64,000 nucleotides of DNA from Halomonas sp. YLGW01 (lineage in GTDB: Bacteria > Pseudomonadota > Gammaproteobacteria > Pseudomonadales > Halomonadaceae), in the NCBI RefSeq assembly GCF_014840935.1, contig NZ_CP062005.1, positions 2,790,001-2,854,000 on the forward strand, written 5' to 3'. Positions 50,788 to 60,952 of the stretch are shown one piece after another. The translations under genes and the position numbers were made by a program. The stretch's first letter is position 1, and each line of letters begins with the position of its first letter. The notes under the pieces were generated by a model. The model ran no database searches. It worked only from the letters and a program-made list of their open reading frames with translations, and had not been told where the DNA came from.

Positions 50788-52065
50788 TCAGGCCTCGACC
50801 TTGCGAAACAGCTCACGAAAGACCGGATAGATATCTCCCGGCTCGACGATCTGGCGCATGGCGAATCGAGAAGGAAACTCCTGCTCGACGGCCTCATACT
50901 CTTCCCACAGCGCCTGATGGGCATGGGGCGTGATCTCGACATAGGTGAAATAGGCGAGCCGCGACATCAGCGACTGGGACAACAGCTCCCGACAGGTGGT
51001 GGAGTCGTCGTCCCAGTTGTCGCCGTCGGAGGCCTGAGCGACGTAGAGATTCCAGTCGGCGGGCGGGTAACGGTCACGAATGATCTCGTCGACAAGGGTC
51101 AGGGCGCTGGACACGATGGTGCCGCCGGTCTCCCGGGAATAGAAGAATTCCTCCTCGTCCACCTCCTTGGCCGCGGTATGGTGGCGCACGAAGACCAGCT
51201 CTACCTTCTCGTAGTTGCGCTCGAGAAACAGGTAGAGCAGCAGAAAGAAGCGCTTGGCGATGTCCTTGTGGGACTGGGTCATCGAGCCCGAGACATCCAT
51301 CACGCAGAACATGACCGCCTTGTTGGATGGCGTGGGCTGATTGACCACGTTGTTGTAACGCAGGTCATAGGTGTCGATGAAAGGCACGGCTTCCAGACGC
51401 TTCTCCAGGCGCTCGATCTCGGCCTTGAGCTCCTGGATACGCGAGGGGTTGCGCAGCACCGGGTCCTTGCGCTCCTCTTCCGCCAGAGCCTCCACGGCCT
51501 CGCGCAGGGCACGGCGAATCGGGGCTCGCATGGCGATGCGCCTGGCCTGCGCCTCGCGCATCGAGCGCACGATATTGATCCGCGACGGCACGCCGTCGCG
51601 GGTGATGCCGGCCCGCACCGGCTTCACTTCCTCGAGATCCATCAACTGCTTGCGCTCGAGATGAGGCAGCTCCAGGCCATCGAAGACGAAATCGAGAAAC
51701 TCGTCACGGGTCAGGCTGAAGGCGAACTCGTCCATGCCCTCCCCCTGATTCGACGCCCCTCCCTCGCCGCTGCCGCCACCGCCCCCACCGCTAGGCCGAC
51801 GCAGCCGATCCCCCTCGTCGAATTCGCGATTGCCGGGACTGACGATGGAGCGATGACCGCCCTGGCCGTGCTGAAAGACCGGCTCGGAGATGTCCCGGGC
51901 CGGAATGGAGACCTTCTCGCCGTGCTGCATGTCGGTGATCGAGCGCCGATTGACGGCCTCCTCCACCGATCGCTTGATGTGGGTGCGATAGCGATCGAGG
52001 AAGCGCTGCCGATTGACCGCACTCTTGTGCTTGGCATTGGCTCGTCGATCGATGAAATAGCTCAT
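50788..52065 (-). CDS. yeaH: YeaH/YhbH family protein (DUF444)
   Basis: 425 residues from ATG 52065 (GGGAGGGC upstream). N-terminal [24 protein letters not shown], a Gly/Ser-rich linker ([16 protein letters not shown]), and a von Willebrand A-like region with [10 protein letters not shown], the MIDAS-type DxSxS motif. It is thought to act with the PrkA kinase. A longer frame to 52293 overlaps the prkA end and lacks support. Confidence 0.95.
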   Translation of the reverse strand: MSYFIDRRANAKHKSAVNRQRFLDRYRTHIKRSVEEAVNRRSITDMQHGEKVSIPARDISEPVFQHGQGGHRSIVSPGNREFDEGDRLRRPSGGGGGGSGEGGASNQGEGMDEFAFSLTRDEFLDFVFDGLELPHLERKQLMDLEEVKPVRAGITRDGVPSRINIVRSMREAQARRIAMRAPIRRALREAVEALAEEERKDPVLRNPSRIQELKAEIERLEKRLEAVPFIDTYDLRYNNVVNQPTPSNKAVMFCVMDVSGSMTQSHKDIAKRFFLLLYLFLERNYEKVELVFVRHHTAAKEVDEEEFFYSRETGGTIVSSALTLVDEIIRDRYPPADWNLYVAQASDGDNWDDDSTTCRELLSQSLMSRLAYFTYVEITPHAHQALWEEYEAVEQEFPSRFAMRQIVEPGDIYPVFRELFRKVEA

Positions 52066-52162
52066 GCTGCCCTCCCGGCGCCTCGCGCCGCTGGCCGGGC
52101 CGTCTTCCGGCCCGGCAATACGCCCCTCGGCGCCGCCTCCTCCCGTGTTGCGTGGCGGAGGC

Positions 52163-54085
52163 CTACTGCGACTTGCGCACCCGCAGGTACCACTCCGACA
52201 GCAGCCGCACCTGCTTCTCGGTGTAGCCGCGATCGACCATCCGGGCCACAAAGTCCTCGTGCTTCTTCTGATCCGATTGAGACGCCTTGGCATTGAAGGA
52301 GATCACCGGCAGCAGCTCCTCGGTATTGGCGAACATCTTCTTCTCGATCACGCCCCTGAGCTTCTCGTAGGAGCCCCAACTGGGGTTCATGCCGTTGTTC
52401 TGCGCTCGGGCCCGCAGCACGAAATTCACCACTTCGTGGCGGAAATCCTTGGGATTGGAGATACCCGCCGGCTTCTCGATCTTCTCGAGCTCCTCGTTGA
52501 GCGACTGGCGATTGAACAGTTCGCCGGTCTCCGGGTCGCGGTACTCCTGATCCTGAATCCAGAAATCCGCGTAGGTGACGTAGCGATCGAAGATGTTCTG
52601 GCCGTACTCGGAGTAGGACTCCAGATACGCGGTCTGAATCTCCTTGCCGATGAAGTCGACGTAGCGCGGCGCCAGGAACTCCTTGATGAAGCGCAGATAA
52701 CGCTCGAAGACTTCCTTGGGCAGCTGCTCCTGCTCCAGGCGCTGTTCCAGCACATAGAGCAGATGCACCGGGTTGGCGGCGATCTCGTGGGTATCGAAGT
52801 TGAAGACCTTAGATAGGATCTTGAAAGCGAAACGGGTCGAGAGACCTGTCATGCCCTCGTCGACCCCGGCACCGTCGCGATATTCCTGGATCGACTTGGC
52901 CTTGGGATCGGTGTCCTTGAGGTTCTTGCCGTCATAGACCCGCATCTTCGAGTAGATACTGGAATTCTCGGGCTCCTTGAGCCGGGACAGCACCGTGAAT
53001 TGCGCCAGCATGCGCAGGGTGTCGGGCGCACAGGGCGCCTTGGACAGCGAGGAATGCTCCAGCAGTTTCTGGTAGATCTTGACCTCTTCGGTCACCCGCA
53101 GGCAGTAGGGCACCTTGACCATATAGACCCGGTCGAGGAAGGCCTCATTGTTGCGGTTGTTGCGGAAGGTCTGCCACTCGCTCTCGTTGGAGTGCGCCAG
53201 CACCACCCCGTCGAAGGGGATCGCGCCCATGCCTTCGGTGGGGTTGTAGTTTCCCTCCTGAGTCGCCGTCAGCAGCGGGTGCAGCACCTTGATCGGTGCC
53301 TTGAACATCTCCACGAACTCCATCAGGCCCTGGTTGGCCTTGCACAGCCCGCCGGAGAAGCTGTAGGCATCCGGATCATCCTGGGAGTAGAGCTCGAGCT
53401 GGCGGATGTCGACCTTGCCGACCAGCGAGGAGATATCCTGGTTGTTCTCGTCGCCGGGTTCGGTCTTGGAGATGGCGATCTGGTTGAGGCGCGACGGGAA
53501 GAGGCGCACCACCCGGAACTGGGAGATATCGCCGCCATACTCCTTGAGGCGTTTGGAGGCCCAGGGCGACATCACGCTCTTCAGGCAGCGCCTGGGAATG
53601 CCGTATTCCTTCTCGAGCAGCTCGCCGTCCTCCTCGGGGGAGAACAACCCCAGCGGCGACTCGAAGACCGGCGAGCCCTTGATGGCATAGAAGGGCACCC
53701 GCTCCATCAGGAGCTTCAGGCGCTCGGCCAGAGACGATTTCCCGCCCCCCACCGGGCCCAACAGGTAGAGGATCTGCTTGCGCTCCTCGAGTCCCTGGGC
53801 GGCATGCCGGAAGTAGGCCACGATCTGCTCGATGGCCTCCTCCATGCCGTAGAACTCGGAAAACGCCGGGTAGCGCCGAATCACCTTGTTGGAAAAGATA
53901 CGGGACAGCCGGGAATCCTTGGCAGTGTCGATCACCTCGGGCTCCCCGATCGCCACCAGCATGCGCTCGGCAGCCGAGGCATAGGCGGTGGGATCGCTAC
54001 GACAGAGCTCCAGGTACTCCGTGAGACTGAGTTCCTCCTGTTTCACGCGTTCGTAGCGATTCTGGACATGATCGAAGATGCTCAT
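52163..54085 (-). CDS. PrkA family serine protein kinase/AAA+ protein (YeaG)
   Basis: 640 residues from ATG 54085 (GGAGGCTTCG upstream). An AAA-type N-terminal region with P-loop GPVGGGKS (110-117), then the PrkA C-terminal kinase-like domain. Reported as a Ser/Thr kinase in Bacillus and as YeaG in E. coli stress survival; later work also supports AAA+ protease-like activity, so the chemistry is debated. First gene of prkA-yeaH-spoVR. The 267 bp upstream hold no clear promoter that I would defend. Confidence 0.94.
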   Translation of the reverse strand: MSIFDHVQNRYERVKQEELSLTEYLELCRSDPTAYASAAERMLVAIGEPEVIDTAKDSRLSRIFSNKVIRRYPAFSEFYGMEEAIEQIVAYFRHAAQGLEERKQILYLLGPVGGGKSSLAERLKLLMERVPFYAIKGSPVFESPLGLFSPEEDGELLEKEYGIPRRCLKSVMSPWASKRLKEYGGDISQFRVVRLFPSRLNQIAISKTEPGDENNQDISSLVGKVDIRQLELYSQDDPDAYSFSGGLCKANQGLMEFVEMFKAPIKVLHPLLTATQEGNYNPTEGMGAIPFDGVVLAHSNESEWQTFRNNRNNEAFLDRVYMVKVPYCLRVTEEVKIYQKLLEHSSLSKAPCAPDTLRMLAQFTVLSRLKEPENSSIYSKMRVYDGKNLKDTDPKAKSIQEYRDGAGVDEGMTGLSTRFAFKILSKVFNFDTHEIAANPVHLLYVLEQRLEQEQLPKEVFERYLRFIKEFLAPRYVDFIGKEIQTAYLESYSEYGQNIFDRYVTYADFWIQDQEYRDPETGELFNRQSLNEELEKIEKPAGISNPKDFRHEVVNFVLRARAQNNGMNPSWGSYEKLRGVIEKKMFANTEELLPVISFNAKASQSDQKKHEDFVARMVDRGYTEKQVRLLSEWYLRVRKSQ

Positions 54086-54352
54086 CGAAGCCTCCTTAAG
54101 CACGATACCTCGACGATGACGGGACCTGTCAGTTCGAGGGGGCACATCTATCAGCGTAGACAGATTTAGTTGCCTGAGACTTCCGGCATGCTTCAACGCA
54201 ACGACCTTCCCACGCTTCTGCTCAATAAGAGCCCATAAGCGTGAGCAAGGTTCGTTGAATGTCGATGGAATTTTGAACGCTAGGAGACAAGACGCCGACC
54301 ACCGGGAAGCGACGGTCGGCAGGAACGCGGTCGGACCAGGCCAGGATACGGC

Positions 54353-55402
54353 TCAGGCCTGGCCCAGGGCGTCGCGAATATCGCTAAGCAAGGCGTCGAG
54401 CAGCTCGGTAGTGGTATTCCAGGAGCAGACGAAGCGCGCCCCGCCGGCACCGATGAAGGTATAGAAGGTCCAGCCACGCGCCTTGAGGGCAGCGATCGCG
54501 GCCGGCGGCAGGCTGACGAAGACGCTGTTGGCTTGGGTGGGGAACATCGCCTCGACCCCGGGCAGCCCGATCAGACCATCGGCCAGATAGCGGGCCATGG
54601 CGTTGGCGTGTTCGGCATTGGTCCGCCAGGCGCCACTCTCAAGAAGCCCCAGCCAGGGGGCGGCGATGAAGCGCATCTTGGAGGCCAGCTGACCCGCCTG
54701 CTTGCAGCGGTAGGCGAAGTCCTCGGACAGATCCCGATTGAAGAACAGGATCGCCTCCCCCATCGCCATGCCGTTCTTGGTACCCGAAAAGCACAGCGCA
54801 TCGATGCCGACCTGCCAGGTCAGCTCGGCGGGCGACATGTCCAGTGCCGCACAGGCGTTGGCGAAGCGCGCGCCGTCCATGTGTAGGCGCAGGTCATGCT
54901 TGTCGGCCATGGCGCGGATCGCCCGCAGCTCCTCGAGGCTGTAGAGGGTGCCGACCTCGGTGGCCTGGGTCAGCGAGATCACCCGGGGCTTGGGGTAGTG
55001 AATGTCACTGCGCTTGGTGACCAGTGCCTCGATGCCCTCGGGGGTCAGCTTGCCATGGTCGCCCGGCGAGGTCAGCAGCTTGGCGCCGTTGGAGAAGAAT
55101 TCCGGCCCGCCGCACTCGTCGGTCTCGATATGGGCGAGCTCATGGCAGATCACGCTGTGATAGCTGCGCCCCATGGCGGCCAGGGTCAGCGAGTTGGCGG
55201 CGGTGCCATTGAAGACGAAGAAGACATCGCAGTCGTAGTCGAAGAGTTCGCGGAAACGATCGGTCGCCCGCTCGGTCCAGCGATCGTTGCCGTAGGCGAG
55301 ATCATCGCTGCGATTGGCCTCAAGCAGGTATTCCATGGCCTCTGGACAGATCCCGGAGGTGTTGTCACTGGCCAAGTAGCGCGGAGTGCAGTCGGGTTCC
55401 AT
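54353..55402 (-). CDS. ltaE: Low-specificity L-threonine aldolase
   Basis: PLP enzyme cleaving L-threonine or L-allo-threonine to glycine and acetaldehyde. 349 residues, fold-type I aminotransferase-like: ASDNTSGICPEAMEYL, DDLAYGNDRWTERATDRF, HMDGARFANA, and the Schiff-base lysine K209 in FSGTKNGMAMGEA. AAGGACAC upstream of ATG 55402. Single gene between fadH and prkA on the same strand. Confidence 0.94.
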   Translation of the reverse strand: MEPDCTPRYLASDNTSGICPEAMEYLLEANRSDDLAYGNDRWTERATDRFRELFDYDCDVFFVFNGTAANSLTLAAMGRSYHSVICHELAHIETDECGGPEFFSNGAKLLTSPGDHGKLTPEGIEALVTKRSDIHYPKPRVISLTQATEVGTLYSLEELRAIRAMADKHDLRLHMDGARFANACAALDMSPAELTWQVGIDALCFSGTKNGMAMGEAILFFNRDLSEDFAYRCKQAGQLASKMRFIAAPWLGLLESGAWRTNAEHANAMARYLADGLIGLPGVEAMFPTQANSVFVSLPPAAIAALKARGWTFYTFIGAGGARFVCSWNTTTELLDALLSDIRDALGQA

Positions 55403-55576
55403 CTGAGGTGTCCTTACACACAGTATTCACGAAGGCGCATTGCGACGGGGTCATCGCAACACCCTGGCAGTCGGCGTGGATGGCACGCTAAAGCCAGTCT
55501 ACCACCCTCGCGAGAGGCTGCACCTGCTGGCTCCCATCGCCCATTACACGGCAAGACCAGGGGGGGCACGGCAACG

Positions 55577-57598
55577 CTAGAGACGCGCTGCCAGCCGCGT
55601 ACCCTGGTCGATGGCCCGCTTGGCATCGAGCTCGGCGGCCTCGTCGGCACCGCCGATCAGATGCACGGCCACCCCTGCGGCCTCGAGCGGAGCGAAGAGC
55701 TCGCGCACCGGCTCCTGGCCGGCACAGACCACGATGCTGTCGACCTCGAGCAGCCGCGGCTCGCCCGACACGCGCATATGCAGCCCGGCATCGTCGATGG
55801 CCAGGTACTCGCAGCCGGCCAGCATCTCGACGCCGCGATGGCGCAGCGAGGCCCGATGCACCCAGCCCGAGGTCGTGCCGAGTCCCTTGCCCGGCTTACT
55901 GGCCTTGCGCTGCAGCAGGGTGACCCGCCGCGCTGCCGGCGGCCGCTCCGGGTCGGTGAGCCCGGCCCCCTCGCGGGCCGCGAGATCGACGCCCCACTCC
56001 CGGCACCAGCCGGCCAGCGCCTGACCCGGCGCCTCGTCCTGCCTCACATGGGTCAGCAGCTCGGCGACGTCGAAGCCGATACCACCGGCACCGATGATCG
56101 CCACTCGCGCCCCGATCCGCTCGGGGTGGCGGATTGCCTCGGGATAGTCGAACACCTTGGGGTGCTCGCCGCCCGGAAGCGTCAGCGGGCGCGGGCGTAC
56201 GCCGCTGGCCAGCACCACGGTGGCGAAGCCCGCAAGCGCCTCCAGGTTCGCCTCGGTGTTCAGGCGCACCTCGACACCATGCTTGTCGAGCATCACCCGG
56301 AAGTAGCGGAGCGTCTCGTCGAATTCCTCCTTGCCGGGAATCCGCCGGGCATGGTTGAACTGCCCGCCCACCTCGCCCGCCCGCTCGAAGAGTACGACCC
56401 GGTGGCCGCGACGGGCGGCGGTGACGGCCGCCGCCAATCCTGCCGGGCCGGCGCCGACCACCGCGATATCCTGCGGCACTTCGGCCGGCGTGATCGCCAG
56501 TTCGGTCTCGTGGCAGGCCCGCGGATTGACCAGGCAGGAGGTCAGCTTGCCCTGGAAGGTATGGTCGAGGCAGGCCTGGTTGCAGGCAATGCAGGTGTTG
56601 ATCTCGTCACGACGCCCCGCCCGGGCCTTGGCCACCCAGTCGGGATCGGCCAGGAAGGGTCTCGCCATCGACACCAGGTCGGCATGGCCCTCGGCCAGCA
56701 CCCGCTCGGCGACCTCGGGCATGTTGATGCGGTTGGTGGTGATCAGGGGCACCGACAACTCGGCCTTCATGCGCCGGGTCACCTCGGTGAAGGCAGCTCG
56801 CGGCACGCTGGTGACGATGGTCGGCACCCGCGCCTCGTGCCAGCCGATGCCGGTGTTGATCAGATCCACGCCGACGGCCTCGAGGGCGCGCCCCAGTGCC
56901 ACCACCTCCTGCCAGCAGCTACCCTCCTCGACCAGGTCCAGCATCGACAAGCGGAAGATGATCAGGAAGTCCGCGCCCAGCGCGGCCCGGATGCGCCGCA
57001 CGATCTCCACCGGAAAGCGCATGCGCGCGGCGAAGTCACCGCCCCAGCCATCCTCGCGCCGGTTGGTGCGCCGGCACAGGAACTGGTTGATCAGATACCC
57101 CTCCGAGCCCATCACCTCGACCCCGTCGTAGCCCGCCTCCCTGGCGAGGCGAGCGCAGCGCACATAGTCCTCGATCTGTGCCTCGACCTCGTCGCCCTCC
57201 AGCGCCCGCGGCGTGACGGCGTTGATCGGGGCGCGGATCGCCGAGGGAGCGACCGGCGCGGAGGAGTAGGCATAGCGCCCCGCGTGCAAAATCTGCAGGC
57301 AGATCCGCCCGCCCTCGTCATGCACCGCCTCGGTGACCGGCCGATGGGCGGCGGCCTCCCGCGCGTCGGTAAGCTTGGCGGCGCCCTCGAACACCGCCCC
57401 TTCGGCGTTGGGCGCGATGCCACCGGTGACGATCAGCCCCACCCCGGCTCGTGCGCGTTCGCCGTAGAAGGTTGCCAGGCGGGCGAAGCCGTCGGGCGCC
57501 TCCTCGAGATTGGTGTGCATCGAGCCCATCAGCACGCGATTGGGCAGGGTCAAGTTACCCAGCGTAAGCGGCTGGAAAAGATGCGGGTAGGTGGTCAC
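55577..57598 (-). CDS. fadH: 2,4-dienoyl-CoA reductase (NADPH)
   Basis: Reduces 2,4-dienoyl-CoA during beta-oxidation of unsaturated fatty acids. 673 residues from GTG 57598 (GAGGA six bases upstream), equal to E. coli FadH (672). Domains: FMN TIM barrel of the Old Yellow Enzyme family (1-370: LFQPLTLGNLTLPNRVLMGSMHTNLE), a [4Fe-4S] site (CIACNQACLDHTF, then C and C in SCLVNPRAC), and an FAD/NADPH-binding part (VVGAGPAGLAAAVTAARRGH, AIIGAGGIGFDVAELL). No fad neighbours. Confidence 0.95.
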   Translation of the reverse strand: MTTYPHLFQPLTLGNLTLPNRVLMGSMHTNLEEAPDGFARLATFYGERARAGVGLIVTGGIAPNAEGAVFEGAAKLTDAREAAAHRPVTEAVHDEGGRICLQILHAGRYAYSSAPVAPSAIRAPINAVTPRALEGDEVEAQIEDYVRCARLAREAGYDGVEVMGSEGYLINQFLCRRTNRREDGWGGDFAARMRFPVEIVRRIRAALGADFLIIFRLSMLDLVEEGSCWQEVVALGRALEAVGVDLINTGIGWHEARVPTIVTSVPRAAFTEVTRRMKAELSVPLITTNRINMPEVAERVLAEGHADLVSMARPFLADPDWVAKARAGRRDEINTCIACNQACLDHTFQGKLTSCLVNPRACHETELAITPAEVPQDIAVVGAGPAGLAAAVTAARRGHRVVLFERAGEVGGQFNHARRIPGKEEFDETLRYFRVMLDKHGVEVRLNTEANLEALAGFATVVLASGVRPRPLTLPGGEHPKVFDYPEAIRHPERIGARVAIIGAGGIGFDVAELLTHVRQDEAPGQALAGWCREWGVDLAAREGAGLTDPERPPAARRVTLLQRKASKPGKGLGTTSGWVHRASLRHRGVEMLAGCEYLAIDDAGLHMRVSGEPRLLEVDSIVVCAGQEPVRELFAPLEAAGVAVHLIGGADEAAELDAKRAIDQGTRLAARL

Positions 57599-57717
57599 GG
57601 CGAGTCCTCGCAGGGTGCACGGCTGGATTTCAAACAACCGTATGACAAGCCCGACCGGAGCCGCAAGACGGCCAAGGTCGACCATCGGTGGCATGGCGCG
57701 ACAGATCCAGAGCACAA

Positions 57718-57750
57718 CAGGGGCGAAACAGGGGCGAAACAGGGGCGAAA
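57718..57750. repeat. Three perfect 11-bp tandem repeats upstream of fadH
   Basis: CAGGGGCGAAA at 57718, 57729 and 57740 with no spacer. The site is 120-152 bp upstream of the fadH GTG and downstream of the tRNA operon terminator. A spacing of 11 bp places equivalent bases on one helix face. Confidence 0.85.
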
Positions 57751-57804
57751 GGAGGGGAGACAGGCGCCGAGAGGCGCGAAGAAAAACGGAGGGCTAGAAA
57801 CGAC

Positions 57805-57832
57805 AAAACCCCAAGCGACAAGGCTCGGGGTT
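57805..57832 (-). terminator. Intrinsic terminator of the Val/Asp tRNA operon
   Basis: Minus-strand AACCCCGAGC and GCTTGGGGTT form a 10-bp stem (one G-U) with a 6-nt loop, running into TTTTGTCGTTT; 18 bp past the last tRNA. Confidence 0.85.
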
Positions 57833-57849
57833 AATATCGGGTATCGAAA

Positions 57850-57926
57850 TGGCGGACCGGACGGGACTCGAACCCGCGACCTCCGGCGTGACAGGCCGGC
57901 ATTCTAACCAACTGAACTACCGGTCC
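57850..57926 (-). tRNA. tRNA-Asp (anticodon GTC), copy 3 in transcript order
   Basis: 77 nt on the minus strand with encoded CCA. Acceptor GGACCGG/CCGGTCC, D-arm GTTCAGTTGGTTAGAA, anticodon stem GGCCT-GTC-ACGCC region, T-arm GGGTTCGAGTCCC. Differs from the other two Asp copies by one compensated acceptor pair. Confidence 0.97.
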
Positions 57927-57929
57927 GCG

Positions 57930-58006
57930 TGGTGGGTGATACTGGACTCGAACCAGTGACCCCCAGCATGTGAAGCTGGTGCTCTAACCAACTGAGCTAA
58001 TCACCC
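57930..58006 (-). tRNA. tRNA-Val (anticodon CAC)
   Basis: 77 nt, acceptor GGGTGAT/ATCACCC with CCA encoded. Anticodon stem CCAGC/GCTGG closes loop TTCACAT, anticodon CAC, reading GUG only. Confidence 0.95.
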
Positions 58007-58042
58007 ACATATTCGACAGGCTGCATGCACTTGAATGATCGA

Positions 58043-58119
58043 TGGCGGACTGGACGGGACTCGAACCCGCGACCTCCGGCGTGACAGGCCGGCATTCTAA
58101 CCAACTGAACTACCAGTCC
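58043..58119 (-). tRNA. tRNA-Asp (anticodon GTC), copy 2
   Basis: 77 nt, acceptor GGACTGG/CCAGTCC, otherwise identical to the copy at 57850-57926; identical to the copy at 58195-58271. CCA encoded. Confidence 0.97.
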
Positions 58120-58194
58120 ATCGAACAACAAAACAACATTTGCCTTGGTACTGCACTTGCAAGGGTACTGCCAATAAGTACTGCGTGAGAAAAG

Positions 58195-58271
58195 TGGCGG
58201 ACTGGACGGGACTCGAACCCGCGACCTCCGGCGTGACAGGCCGGCATTCTAACCAACTGAACTACCAGTCC
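58195..58271 (-). tRNA. tRNA-Asp (anticodon GTC), copy 1
   Basis: 77 nt, acceptor GGACTGG/CCAGTCC; second in the transcript after tRNA-Val(TAC), from which a 37-bp spacer separates it. CCA encoded. Confidence 0.97.
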
Positions 58272-58308
58272 ACATTTTTCTCGACGTCTCCAGGGCATCT
58301 CGACGAGA

Positions 58309-58384
58309 TGGTGGGTGGTACTGGGCTCGAACCAGTGACCCCCAGCTTGTAAGGCTGGTGCTCTTCCAACTGAGCTAACCACCC
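58309..58384 (-). tRNA. tRNA-Val (anticodon TAC)
   Basis: 76 nt, acceptor GGGTGGT/ACCACCC with encoded CCA. Anticodon stem CCAGC/GCTGG closes loop CTTACAA, anticodon TAC. First gene of the tRNA operon, about 12 bp after the predicted transcription start. Confidence 0.96.
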
Positions 58385-58402
58385 TTGGGGACGTGGCGCT
58401 GC

Positions 58403-58430
58403 ATTCTACAGGGCGCCGGATCAAAGTCAA
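58403..58430 (-). promoter_or_regulatory. Promoter of the Val/Asp tRNA operon
   Basis: Minus-strand TTGACT (58430-58425), 16-bp spacer, TAGAAT (58408-58403), followed by a G/C-rich discriminator (GCAGCGCC) as expected for stringently controlled tRNA promoters. Confidence 0.75.
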
Positions 58431-58585
58431 CGCCTGCCGCGCAAATAATTCACTCGATGCGGGTTCGAATTTCACAGGGCATTCATCGACTTGCGCGCCT
58501 CATGGGCCACAGCCCCCGTCAGCCGTGGGCGCCAGCCCTATCGACATGGATTGTCCCCTTCCGCCGACCGGGTCGCCGCATAAGC

Positions 58586-59335
58586 CTACGACGAGGCGAG
58601 AACCATTCGTTCGGCGATCACCCGGGCCGCTGCATGGATCAGGTCGGCCTGGGTCAGGCCGCTGCGCCGGGTCGGCAACCAGTCATGATCGCCCGCCTCC
58701 AGGAAATGCACCTCGGCGCAGCCAGGCAGCGTGTAGCCTTCCACCTCGTCGCGGCGCCCGAAGGGGTCTCGCGTGCCCTGCAGCACCAGCGTCGGACAGT
58801 TAAGCGCCGGCCAATGCGCCAATCGCGTCTTTTCGGGCTTGCCCGGTGGGTGGAAGGGGTAGCCACACAGGGCCAGGCCAGCAATGCCGGGGGCCTCGTC
58901 CTGCCCGCCTCCTCGCTGGGCGGCCAGCAGGCTCGCCACGCGCCCGCCCATCGACTTGCCGCCGAGCCAAGGCGCGGGCAGCCCAGCCTGCGTCAAGGTG
59001 TCGCACCAGCCGGCCAGTTCGTCCACCAGGTGTTCGATCTTCGGCGGCGGCCGCCGGCGCCCCTCGCGGCGCATCTGCTGCATATAGGCGAATTCGATCG
59101 CCAGCACCTGGACGCCGGCCGAGGCCAGCGCCTCGCGCAGCGCGACAAGAAAGGCCGAATCATGACCCGCGCCGGCCCCGTGCGTCAGCAGCAGCCGACC
59201 ATGGCGAGGGGACCCGCTCACCTCGACCGGCCCCCGGCCCTCGACCCACCAGGAGCCCGTCTGCCCTTGGGCAAGGCAGCGCCCGAAGGCGGTCGGCGTG
59301 AGCAACGAGGTGCTGGCATCTATGGGGTAAGCCAC
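58586..59335 (-). CDS. Alpha/beta hydrolase, KANL3/Tex30-like
   Basis: 249 residues from GTG 59335 (AAGGAGGG upstream). The LLLTHGAGAGHDSAF oxyanion loop, the nucleophile elbow GGKSMGGR (S128), TLVLQGTRDPFG with the acid, and EAGDHDW with the histidine complete the triad. This is the small bacterial branch of KANL3/Tex30 hydrolases; substrate unknown. Divergent from ccoN with 173 bp between starts. Confidence 0.87.
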   Translation of the reverse strand: MAYPIDASTSLLTPTAFGRCLAQGQTGSWWVEGRGPVEVSGSPRHGRLLLTHGAGAGHDSAFLVALREALASAGVQVLAIEFAYMQQMRREGRRRPPPKIEHLVDELAGWCDTLTQAGLPAPWLGGKSMGGRVASLLAAQRGGGQDEAPGIAGLALCGYPFHPPGKPEKTRLAHWPALNCPTLVLQGTRDPFGRRDEVEGYTLPGCAEVHFLEAGDHDWLPTRRSGLTQADLIHAAARVIAERMVLASS

Positions 59336-59420
59336 TTACCCTCCTTATTAATGACTAACATGTGGACGAGCTTCGTGATGCGGGGGTCGCGAGCGCTGGG
59401 CTAGAATCACGCCCGGACTC

Positions 59421-59434
59421 TTGACCTGCATCAT
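59421..59434 (+). promoter_or_regulatory. Anr/Fnr-like box upstream of ccoN
   Basis: TTGACCTGCATCAT matches the Fnr consensus TTGAT-N4-ATCAA at 8 of 10 defined bases, 75 bp before the ccoN ATG. Oxygen-responsive control of cbb3 oxidase by Anr/Fnr is established in pseudomonads; here it is inferred from the site. Confidence 0.6.
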
Positions 59435-59508
59435 TATGGCGGCGACATGCCTCGGGCACACTGCGGCCGGGAACGTCTCCCCAACACCGCGTTCGATGGG
59501 AACCTGAC

Positions 59509-60933
59509 ATGAACACAGCATTTGAGCACCCGACCTACAACTACAAGGTGGTTCGGCAGTTCGCGATCATGACCGTGGTATGGGGCATCGTCGGCATGAG
59601 CCTGGGCGTGATCATTGCCGCGCAGCTGGTCTGGCCGGAACTCAACCTGGGGCTGCCCTGGACCAGCTTCGGCCGCCTGCGTCCGCTGCACACCAACGCG
59701 GTGATCTTCGCCTTCGGCGGCTCGGCCCTGATGGCGACTTCGTACTACGTGGTGCAGCGCACCTGCCAGGTTCGCCTGTTCTCCGACCGGCTCGCCGCCT
59801 TCACGTTCTGGGGCTGGCAGGCGGTGATCGTCTCCGCGGTCATCACCCTGCCGCTGGGGTTCACCACCTCCAAGGAGTATGCCGAGCTCGAGTGGCCGAT
59901 CAACATCCTGATCGCGGTGGTCTGGGTCAGCTACGCCATCGTCTTCCTGGGCACCATCAAGCAGCGCAAGACCTCCCACATCTACGTGGCGAACTGGTTC
60001 TATGCGGCCTTCATCCTGACCGTGGCCGTGCTGCACATCGTCAACAACGCCGCCATTCCGGTCGGGGCCTTCAAGTCCTACTCGATCTACCCCGGCGCGG
60101 TCGACGCCATGGTCCAGTGGTGGTGGGGCCACAACGCCGTGGGTTTCTTCCTGACCGCCGGCTTCCTCGGCATGATGTACTACTTCGTGCCCAAGCAGGC
60201 CGAGCGGCCGGTCTATTCCTATCGCCTGTCCATCGTCCACTTCTGGGCGCTGATCACCACCTACATGTGGGCCGGCGCCCACCACCTGCACTACACCGCC
60301 CTGCCCGACTGGGCGCAGTCGGTGGGCATGATCATGTCGATCATCCTGCTGGCGCCCTCCTGGGGCGGCATGATCAACGGCATGATGACCCTGTCCGGCG
60401 CCTGGCATAAGCTGCGCACCGACCCGACCCTGCGTTTTTTGGTGGTGGCGCTTTCGTTCTACGGCATGTCGACCTTCGAGGGGCCGATGATGGCGGTGAA
60501 GACCGTCAACGCCCTGTCGCACTATACCGACTGGACCATCGGTCACGTCCACTCCGGGGCCCTTGGGTGGGTGGCGATGATCACCATCGGCTCCATGTAC
60601 CACCTGATTCCGCGACTGTTCGGCGAAACCGAGATGCACTCGGTCAAGCTGATCGCCGTTCACTTCTGGCTGGCCACCATAGGCACCGTGCTCTATATCG
60701 CCGCGATGTGGGTCAACGGCATCCTGCAGGGCCTGATGTGGCGGGCGGTCAACGCCGACGGCACCCTGATGTACACCTTCGTGGAAGCCCTCGAGGCCAG
60801 CCATCCCGGCTACGTGGTTCGCTGGATCGGCGGCCTGTTCTGGGTCGTCGGCATGCTGCTCATGGCCTTGAACGTCTACCTGACGATCAAGCGCAGCAAC
60901 GTCGAGCGCCAGCCGCTTCCTCAGACCGCCTGA
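59509..60933 (+). CDS. ccoN: Cytochrome c oxidase cbb3-type subunit I
   Basis: Catalytic heme b/b3-CuB subunit of the high-affinity cbb3 oxidase. 474 residues, 12 predicted helices; conserved [54 protein letters not shown] with the CuB histidine, [13 protein letters not shown], and [15 protein letters not shown] with heme ligands. First of ccoN-O-Q-P behind the Fnr-like site. The ribosome site is weak (GGGAACC). Confidence 0.97.
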   Translation: MNTAFEHPTYNYKVVRQFAIMTVVWGIVGMSLGVIIAAQLVWPELNLGLPWTSFGRLRPLHTNAVIFAFGGSALMATSYYVVQRTCQVRLFSDRLAAFTFWGWQAVIVSAVITLPLGFTTSKEYAELEWPINILIAVVWVSYAIVFLGTIKQRKTSHIYVANWFYAAFILTVAVLHIVNNAAIPVGAFKSYSIYPGAVDAMVQWWWGHNAVGFFLTAGFLGMMYYFVPKQAERPVYSYRLSIVHFWALITTYMWAGAHHLHYTALPDWAQSVGMIMSIILLAPSWGGMINGMMTLSGAWHKLRTDPTLRFLVVALSFYGMSTFEGPMMAVKTVNALSHYTDWTIGHVHSGALGWVAMITIGSMYHLIPRLFGETEMHSVKLIAVHFWLATIGTVLYIAAMWVNGILQGLMWRAVNADGTLMYTFVEALEASHPGYVVRWIGGLFWVVGMLLMALNVYLTIKRSNVERQPLPQTA

Positions 60934-60952
60934 CTACAGGGAACCTGCACCG

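Noticed and set aside
49630-52296. An 888-codon plus-strand frame opposite spoVR and yeaH
   Set aside because: Mirror frame of conserved minus-strand genes, with leucine/glycine-rich composition typical of antisense reading and no start context.
54896-57907. A roughly 1000-codon open frame on the plus strand opposite ltaE and fadH
   Set aside because: High GC leaves the antisense frame open; the translation is low-complexity His/Gln/Gly/Arg-rich with no family signature, whereas the minus strand encodes complete ltaE and fadH.
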